Shown piece after piece: positions 59,101-64,000 of a stretch of 64,000 nucleotides of DNA; position 1 is the first letter of the stretch; each line of letters starts with the position of its first letter. Below the pieces are notes generated by a model. It made no database searches and was not told the DNA's origin. It saw nothing but the letters and a program-made list of their open reading frames with translations. The stretch covers positions 1,565,501-1,629,500 of the forward strand of contig NZ_AP014946.1 in NCBI RefSeq assembly GCF_002355335.1, read 5' to 3'. The translations under genes and the position numbers were made by a program. This DNA comes from Variibacter gotjawalensis (GTDB lineage Bacteria; Pseudomonadota; Alphaproteobacteria; Rhizobiales; Xanthobacteraceae).

Positions 59101-60105
59101 TTAATGGTAAGCTTCGCCCTCGCGCACCTTGCCGCGGAAAACCCAAAATACCAGAACGAGATAGCCGAGTACGATGGGCAACAGCACCAGCGTGCCGAGC
59201 AGCATGAAGATCTGGCTGCTCGGGTGGGCGGCGACGTCCCACACCGTCAGCGTTGGCGGCACGAGATACGGATAGCTCGAAATCACCAAGCCGAGGTATC
59301 CGAGGAGGAACAGCGCGATTGTTGCGAGAAATGGGAGCAGTTCGCGGCCCTGATCGAGCCAGCGCCACAGCATCAGCGCGACGAATCCTGTCACCAGCGG
59401 CACCGGCCACAGAAAGTAGATGTTCGGCGTCGTGAACCAGCGCGTCGCGATGCGATCGAGCAGAAACGGCGTGTAGAGGCTGACCGCACCCATGAAGCCG
59501 AGCACGAGCATCAGCGCGATGAGCGCTTGCCGCCGCGCGCGGATCGCGACCTGACCTTCGGTCTTCAGGATCAGCCAGGTTGCGCCGAGCAGCGCGTAGC
59601 CGGACGCAAGACCGAGGCCGCAGAGCAGCGAGAACGGTGTTGCCCAATCGAAGGCGCCGCCCGCAAAGGCTCCGTTCTCGACCTTGATGCCTTGAATCAT
59701 GCCGCCGAGAATGACGCCTTGCGCGAGCGCTGCCGTCAGCGAGCCGCCGAAAAATGCGACGTTCCACCAGCGCACGCTCGTATGCGCTACGATGCGGAAT
59801 TCGAACGCGACGCCGCGAAAGACGAGCGCAAGCAGCATCACGATCACCGGCAGATAGAAGGCCGGCATGATGATCGAATACGCCTTTGGGAACGCGACGA
59901 AGAGGCCTGCACCGCCAAGCACGAGCCACGTTTCGTTGCCGTCCCAGAACGGCGCGATCGATCGCGTCATCTGGTGACGCTCGCCTTCGTTCTCCGTGAA
60001 CGGGAAGAGGATCGCAACGCCGAGGTCGAAACCGTCGAGGATGACGTAAAGCGCAACAGCAGTGCCGATGAGACCGGCCCAGATGACGGGGAGATACCAT
60101 TCCAT
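59101..60105 (-). CDS. cydB: Cytochrome bd-type (CIO) ubiquinol oxidase subunit II
   Basis: A 334-residue inner-membrane protein with about eight segments. Signatures: VILDGFDLGVAILFPF, DGNETWLVLGGAGLFVAFPKAY, and FRGVAFEFR. With CydA it forms a quinol oxidase that reduces oxygen to water at high affinity. The ATG at 60105 is chosen because codons further upstream run into a palindrome. The gap to cydA is 193 bases, filled by a P5 repeat. Confidence 0.93.
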   Translation of the reverse strand: MEWYLPVIWAGLIGTAVALYVILDGFDLGVAILFPFTENEGERHQMTRSIAPFWDGNETWLVLGGAGLFVAFPKAYSIIMPAFYLPVIVMLLALVFRGVAFEFRIVAHTSVRWWNVAFFGGSLTAALAQGVILGGMIQGIKVENGAFAGGAFDWATPFSLLCGLGLASGYALLGATWLILKTEGQVAIRARRQALIALMLVLGFMGAVSLYTPFLLDRIATRWFTTPNIYFLWPVPLVTGFVALMLWRWLDQGRELLPFLATIALFLLGYLGLVISSYPYLVPPTLTVWDVAAHPSSQIFMLLGTLVLLPIVLGYLVLVFWVFRGKVREGEAYH

Positions 60106-60151
60106 CAGGCTGCTCCTCGATTGTTTTGGCCGAGACCGGCGAACCAATCTC

Positions 60152-60272
60152 CGCTCGCCCCCGCGAAAGCGGGGGTCCAGCATGCGTGCGTCAGCACGCT
60201 GAGAAACGAAGCGCAGTTGTCGTGCGCCCTGCCGGGCGCCAACTGGATTCCCGCCTGCGCGGGAATGAGCGG
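60152..60272. repeat. Palindromic intergenic repeat, family P5, inside the cydAB locus
   Basis: CCGCTCGCCCCCGCGAAAG-start, GCGGGAATGAGCGG end, with the inner AACTGGATTCCCGCCTGCG part. Related to 56649-56726. It splits the two oxidase genes, which are usually closer. Confidence 0.88.
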
Positions 60273-60298
60273 AGTGTGTGGCTCGGCCATCGGCTCGC

Positions 60299-61687
60299 TC
60301 ACCTCGTTGCGTCGCGCGCGGCTTCAGTCGCGCCGGTGATCGGCCGGTTCGGCACGCCGTCCGGCGGCTCTATCGCGCGGCCCGTCGGTCCCTTCTCGAT
60401 CAGCCGGTTGATAAAGTAGATGCCGGCCGAGAACACGATCGAGTAGACGACGACGAACAGGATCAGTGTCGTCAGCACGGTCGACGCCGGCACCGGCGAA
60501 ATCGCGTCGCGCGTGCGCAGAATTCCGGTCGCAATCCACGGCTGGCGCCCGCTTTCGGTGACGACCCAGCCCGCGATGATCGCAACGAAGCCCATCCACC
60601 AGCTCTTCGACACGATCCACAGATACCAGCGCGTATCGAAGAGATCGCGCTTCCACCACAACAGCAGACCGAAGAACGCCGCCGCGATCATGAAGAGCCC
60701 GAGGCCCACCATGATGCGGAAGGCAAAGAACACGTTCTTCACCGGCGGCCGATCTTGCGGCGCGACGCTCTTGAGACCCGGAAATAGGCCGTTGATGTCG
60801 TGGGTCAGGATCAGCGAGGCGAGGCGCGGAATCGAAATCTCGTAGCGATTTCTCTCATTGATCTCGTCGGGCCACGCGAACAGCACAAGCGGCGCCGGCT
60901 TCGAGCCATCCCAATGCGCTTCCATCGCGGCGACCTTAAGCGGCTGATGCTTGAGCGTGTTCAGCCCGTGCGCATCGCCGATGAAAAGCTGCAACGGCGT
61001 CAGAATAACGAGCAAGCCGATGCCCATGCGCATCATCGTGCGCGCTTCTTCGTGATGGCGATTGGTGATCAGATAACGCGCGCCGACCGCGATGACGCAG
61101 AACGCCGTCGTGATGTAGCAAGCGTTGAGCATATGCGCGAAGCGATACGGGAAACTCGGATTGAAGATGATTTGCAGCCAGTCGACCGGATACGCGATGC
61201 CGTCGCGAATCTCGTGGCCGGCCGGCGTCTGCATCCAGGAGTTGGCGGCGAGAATCCAGAAGGCGGACAACGTCGTGCCGACCGCAACGACGGCGGACGA
61301 GAGAACGTGGAGCCACGGCGGCACGCGGTCCGCGCCGAACAGCATGATGCCGAGGAACGTCGCCTCGAGGAAGAACGCCATCAGCACTTCGTAGCCGAGC
61401 AGCGGACCCATCACGTTGCCGACGACGACCGAGAAACGGCTCCAGTTCGTGCCGAACTGATAGGACAACACGATGCCGGAAACGACGCCCATCGCGAACG
61501 ACACCGCGAAGATCTTCGTCCAGAATTGCGCGATGCGGCGGAATTTCTCTTCGCCCGTGCGCAGCCACATGACGCCGAGTGTCGCGATATACGCGGACAG
61601 CCCGATCGTGAAGCTCGGGAAGATGATGTGGAACGTGATCGTGAAGGCAAACTGAATACGCGCCAACACAACGGCATCGAGTTCCAC
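60299..61687 (-). CDS. cydA: Cytochrome bd-type (CIO) ubiquinol oxidase subunit I
   Basis: A 462-residue subunit carrying hemes b and d. LARIQFAFTITFHIIFPSF holds the first heme ligand His, FPYRFAHMLNACY the second, FRIMVGLG the Met ligand, and GRQPWIATG the conserved loop. The length is about 60 less than E. coli CydA because the quinol loop insert is absent, as in the cyanide-insensitive (CIO) branch. GTG start at 61687 with GAGGAGAAG upstream. Confidence 0.94.
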   Translation of the reverse strand: MELDAVVLARIQFAFTITFHIIFPSFTIGLSAYIATLGVMWLRTGEEKFRRIAQFWTKIFAVSFAMGVVSGIVLSYQFGTNWSRFSVVVGNVMGPLLGYEVLMAFFLEATFLGIMLFGADRVPPWLHVLSSAVVAVGTTLSAFWILAANSWMQTPAGHEIRDGIAYPVDWLQIIFNPSFPYRFAHMLNACYITTAFCVIAVGARYLITNRHHEEARTMMRMGIGLLVILTPLQLFIGDAHGLNTLKHQPLKVAAMEAHWDGSKPAPLVLFAWPDEINERNRYEISIPRLASLILTHDINGLFPGLKSVAPQDRPPVKNVFFAFRIMVGLGLFMIAAAFFGLLLWWKRDLFDTRWYLWIVSKSWWMGFVAIIAGWVVTESGRQPWIATGILRTRDAISPVPASTVLTTLILFVVVYSIVFSAGIYFINRLIEKGPTGRAIEPPDGVPNRPITGATEAARDATR

Positions 61688-61779
61688 GGCTTCTTCTCCT
61701 CGATAATCTTAAGGCTCGATCATAGCGGGTTTTGTCGGTGGGTCATCTCTCCGGCCGATCAATTTCCCGCAGGAGGACT

Positions 61780-61812
61780 GGCAATGTCCGGCAAGTTGTC
61801 GGACATTTGCCG
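61780..61812. promoter_or_regulatory. Extended dyad upstream of the cupin gene
   Basis: AATGTCCG (61783-61790) and CGGACATT (61800-61807) are a perfect 8-base inverted repeat with a 9-base spacer, extended to GGCAA and TTGCC with one extra base on the right. It lies 27 bases before the cupin ATG and could be an operator or a leader hairpin. Confidence 0.55.
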
Positions 61813-61838
61813 AACAACGAAATCGTGGAGGCGATGCG

Positions 61839-62213
61839 ATGCCAGTGCTCAAGGGGTTCGGGTCTTACGCAGACCTGCCGGCCGAGAAGATCAACGACAA
61901 AATCACACGCCGCGTCATGGCGGGCGAACAGGGGATGATCGTCTGGTGGGACATCAAGGCGGGCGGCCACGCCGCCGCGCATTCTCACCCGCACGAACAG
62001 CTTGTGTGGATGGTCACCGGCCGCATGGATTTCCGCATCGGCGAGCAGAAAATGTCGATGGGGCCGGGTGACGTCGCGGTGATTCCGGGCGGCGTCGAAC
62101 ACGAAGGTTTTTTCCCCGAAGACACGCTCGTGATGGACATTTTCGCACCGCCGCGCCAAGACTTCCTCGATGGCGGCCCGCCGCCCTACATGGTGCCGCC
62201 GAAGAAGGACTAA
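61839..62213 (+). CDS. Cupin domain protein
   Basis: A 124-residue single-domain cupin. Motif 1 HSHPHEQLVWMVTGRMDF has two His and a Glu for metal binding, and motif 2 PGDVAVIPGGVEHEG supplies the fourth. Small cupins bind a metal and act as isomerases, dioxygenases or sensors; substrate unknown. Just upstream lies a strong dyad that may regulate it. Followed by an EamA gene 11 bases away, probably co-transcribed. Confidence 0.88.
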   Translation: MPVLKGFGSYADLPAEKINDKITRRVMAGEQGMIVWWDIKAGGHAAAHSHPHEQLVWMVTGRMDFRIGEQKMSMGPGDVAVIPGGVEHEGFFPEDTLVMDIFAPPRQDFLDGGPPPYMVPPKKD

Positions 62214-62224
62214 GACGCGACGCG

Positions 62225-62659
62225 ATGAGCGGAATTTCAAGTTCGTGGCAGTTCTGGGCGTTCGGCGCCGCGATTTTCGCGGCGCTGACCGCGATCTTCG
62301 CCAAAGTCGGCGTCGAAGGCGTGAATTCCGATTTCGCAACCTTCATCCGCGTCATCGTCATTCTGCCGGTGCTCGCGCTTTTTCTCGCCGTCAGCGGACA
62401 GATGCAGAATCCGGGTGCTGTTCCGTCGCGAACGTATCTGTTTCTCGTTTTGTCCGGGCTCGGCACCGGATTGTCGTGGCTTTGCTATTTCCGCGCGCTG
62501 CAGATCGGCAAAGCCTCACAGGTTGCGCCGGTCGACAAACTAAGTGTTGTTTTCGTTGCGATATTCGCCGTTCTGTTTCTCGGCGAGAAGCTGAGTCTGA
62601 TCAGTTGGGTCGGCGTCGGCTTCGTCGCGCTCGGGGCGGTGTTACTCGCTGTCGGCTGA
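62225..62659 (+). CDS. EamA-family half-size transporter
   Basis: A 144-residue membrane protein with about five segments, half the size of typical EamA (DMT) exporters, so a dimer is probable. The start WQFWAFGAAIFAALTAIFAKVG and end ISWVGVGFVALGAVLLAVG match EamA domains. Exports small metabolites; substrate unknown. Same strand as the cupin gene. Confidence 0.85.
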   Translation: MSGISSSWQFWAFGAAIFAALTAIFAKVGVEGVNSDFATFIRVIVILPVLALFLAVSGQMQNPGAVPSRTYLFLVLSGLGTGLSWLCYFRALQIGKASQVAPVDKLSVVFVAIFAVLFLGEKLSLISWVGVGFVALGAVLLAVG

Positions 62660-62774
62660 TGCCGGAATGCAACCATCGAGAGAAAACGGGGTCGCGTCGC
62701 AAAGTTTACCGGTTGCCATTTTGTCGCATGCGGGCGAAGACGCGACCTTCCGAAAATGTGAAGTGGGGTGCGTC

Positions 62775-63233
62775 ATGAAGATCTGGATGCTGCTGCCCGT
62801 CGCAGCGCTGCTCGCCGGCTGCAATTCGGCCACCATGCAATCGCCCTCTCCGGCGGTCGCCACGGCCGCGCCGCAGGCGCCGATTTACGAACCCCGCGTC
62901 GACATGCGCCGCGGCCGTGTGAAGCCCGCAAAGTACGAAGCCGATCTCGCGGCCTGCCGCGAACAAGCTGCGCCGGCCGAACAGGCTGCGCGCGAAGCCA
63001 AGCAGCGCAAGGAAGCCAGCACGGCGGTCGCCGTGGGCGGCGCTTTCGCAAGCTTCCTGCCGATCCGCGGCCGTGACGGCGGACACTTGATCCGCGCTGC
63101 CGGTGAAGAAGCGGCCGTCGCCGGCGCCGAGAATGCAGCGGCGAATGCCGAAGTGCAGGATCAGGCGACGATGGACTACATCGCGATGATGGACGAGTGC
63201 CTCACGCGCAAGCGCTATCGCGTCATGCGCTGA
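62775..63233 (+). CDS. Lipoprotein with glycine-zipper-like middle
   Basis: A 152-residue predicted lipoprotein. Lipobox LLAGC after MKIWMLLPVAALLAG places the mature N-terminus on Cys. After an Ala/Pro linker comes YEADLAACREQAAPAEQAAREA, then an Ala/Gly-rich stretch (AVAVGGAFASFLPIRGRDGG) and EECLTRKRYRVM-like end. It is probably attached to the outer membrane. Function unknown. Confidence 0.8.
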   Translation: MKIWMLLPVAALLAGCNSATMQSPSPAVATAAPQAPIYEPRVDMRRGRVKPAKYEADLAACREQAAPAEQAAREAKQRKEASTAVAVGGAFASFLPIRGRDGGHLIRAAGEEAAVAGAENAAANAEVQDQATMDYIAMMDECLTRKRYRVMR

Positions 63234-63258
63234 TCTCAGCGACAAATTTCGTCTACGG

Positions 63259-63290
63259 AAACGCGGCTCTCGTAGCCGCGTTTTTCTTTT
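63259..63290 (+). terminator. Rho-independent terminator
   Basis: ACGCGGCT (63261-63268), loop CTCGT, AGCCGCGT (63274-63281), then TTTTTCTTTT. It ends the lipoprotein transcript before bioY. Confidence 0.88.
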
Positions 63291-63383
63291 GCGCGCGCAT
63301 GGCTGCGCAACGCGTGCGACGCATTGCGTTGCAGCAACGAAGCCGGTAGGTCGGTCCGCAGTATCGATCTATCGGAGAGTTTC

Positions 63384-63938
63384 ATGTCGTCGTCCGCCGT
63401 CACATCGTTCAGCCCGCTGCGCCTGTCGGAGCGCACGCTCGCGTGGCAAGTCGCCGCCGTTGTCGTCGGCACGCTGATCCTCGCGCTGTCGAGTCATGTG
63501 AAGGTGCCGATGTATCCGGTGCCGATGACGATGCAGACCTTCGCCGTCACGCTGATCGGCGCGCTCTATGGCTGGCGCCTCGCCACCGTCACTGTGCTGG
63601 TGTGGCTGGGTGAAGCTGCGCTCGGCCTGCCGGTGCTTGCGGGTAGCGGCGGCGTGCTCTCCTTCGTCGGCCCGACGGCCGGCTATCTCTTCGCGTTCCC
63701 GCTTGCCGCAGCGCTCACCGGCTATCTCGCCGAGCGCGGCTGGAACGGTCAGCGCGTGACGCTCGCTTTCGCCGCGATGCTGCTCGGCAATGCGCTCTGC
63801 CTGGTGCTCGGCGCCGCTTGGCTCTCGACGCTCGTCGGTTTCGAGAAGGCGATCGTTGCCGGCGTGACGCCGTTCATCGTCGGCGGCATCGTGAAGTCGG
63901 CGCTGGCCGCCGCGACGTTGAAGGCGCTGCCGCGCTAA
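63384..63938 (+). CDS. bioY: Biotin transporter BioY
   Basis: A 184-residue S-component membrane protein with about six segments. The BioY signature PVPMTMQTFAVTLIGALYG and VWLGEAALGLPVLAGSGG, SFVGPTAGYLFAFPLAA are clear. It binds biotin; it may work with an ECF module or alone. GGAGAG precedes the ATG at 63384. No bioMN in the window. Confidence 0.95.
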   Translation: MSSSAVTSFSPLRLSERTLAWQVAAVVVGTLILALSSHVKVPMYPVPMTMQTFAVTLIGALYGWRLATVTVLVWLGEAALGLPVLAGSGGVLSFVGPTAGYLFAFPLAAALTGYLAERGWNGQRVTLAFAAMLLGNALCLVLGAAWLSTLVGFEKAIVAGVTPFIVGGIVKSALAAATLKALPR

Positions 63939-63950
63939 CTAAACAACGCT

Positions 63951-64000
63951 CGTCATTGCGAGAAGCAGTCTGCGCGCAGCGCAACTGCGACGTGGCAATC
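63951..64000. repeat. Palindromic intergenic repeat, family P7, cut by window edge
   Basis: Starts CGTCATTGCGAGAAGCAGTC and continues off the window. Repeats beginning cgtcattgcgag are common in Bradyrhizobium relatives. Only part is visible. Confidence 0.6.

Noticed and set aside
61688-61780. Possible FNR/FixK box upstream of cydA
   Set aside because: Only isolated TTG and TCA half-sites with wrong spacing; no TTGAT-N4-ATCAA palindrome.
63300-63383. Possible BioR operator before bioY (agtatcgatctatcgg)
   Set aside because: Only a weak inverted repeat; it does not fit the TTATnnATAA-type BioR consensus well.

Overview
This window is high-GC DNA from an alphaproteobacterium, most likely a member of Hyphomicrobiales near Bradyrhizobium, Xanthobacter or Rhodoplanes. 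The evidence is the gene families (a TTG-started H-NS-like protein, a TIGR02301 protein, tripartite tricarboxylate transporters, CaiB/BaiF transferases, a bd-type cytochrome oxidase with a short quinol loop), a GGAAC-N17-CGTT promoter of the EcfG type, and a tRNA-His that lacks the extra 5' G, as is known for this class. It reads as ordinary chromosome. I see no insertion sequence, prophage, integrase or CRISPR array. About 20 palindromic intergenic repeats of at least eight kinds are scattered through it.

Layout. 1-9.4 kb: start of a Bug-family binding protein, ftsY, an FlK-like thioesterase, an H-NS-like regulator, then housekeeping genes (DUF1178, Nit-type amidase, grxC, comF, a methyltransferase) and a CoA/fatty-acid group (NTF2-like, MaoC, two DUF1801 proteins, acyl-CoA dehydrogenase) ending in a frameshifted AAC(3)-type acetyltransferase. 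9.4-15.6 kb: a secreted alpha/beta hydrolase, a glycine-zipper protein, then a cyanate locus cynA-cynB-cynD-cynS behind a good sigma-54 promoter, followed by the stump of a cytosine-5 DNA methyltransferase and an intact vsr. 15.6-21.2 kb: a helix-turn-helix protein, a repeat-rich gap, and a three-domain Aas protein (MFS + acyltransferase + acyl-ACP synthetase) divergent from a TetR regulator across three identical operator boxes.

21.2-26.5 kb is the most unusual locus: a carbamate kinase, an FdrA-like and a DUF1116 protein (relatives of the oxamate carbamoyltransferase subunits AllF and AllG) in one operon, divergent from a cytosine-deaminase homologue that has lost two catalytic acidic residues. 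Two ATTG(T/C)ATACAAT palindromes lie between them. It looks like a carbamoyl-transfer catabolic route that makes ATP from carbamoyl phosphate, with an unknown substrate and without the third subunit AllH.

26.5-39 kb: DUF952, a large DUF2339 membrane protein, a phosphatase/HD hydrolase/tag group, DUF937, an EcfG-type stress promoter with a GlsB-like protein, ygfZ, Nudix proteins, tRNA-His, a HAD phosphatase and two small secreted His/Gly-rich proteins. 39-47 kb: tctC-tctB-tctA with a CoA-transferase, ybaK, leuD, an HIBADH-family dehydrogenase and a GlcG/HbpS protein. 47-54 kb: a five-gene Dpp/Opp-type ABC operon followed by an M20 peptidase. 54-64 kb: DUF4189, tadA, an RluB-like pseudouridine synthase with a long basic tail, rsmD, rnhB, a Pro/Gln-rich membrane-anchored protein, cydAB of the cyanide-insensitive type, a cupin, a half-size EamA protein, a lipoprotein and bioY.

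Product names come from motifs and family resemblance read by eye; no database search was run. Start sites were chosen from Shine-Dalgarno spacing, signal peptides and family starts.
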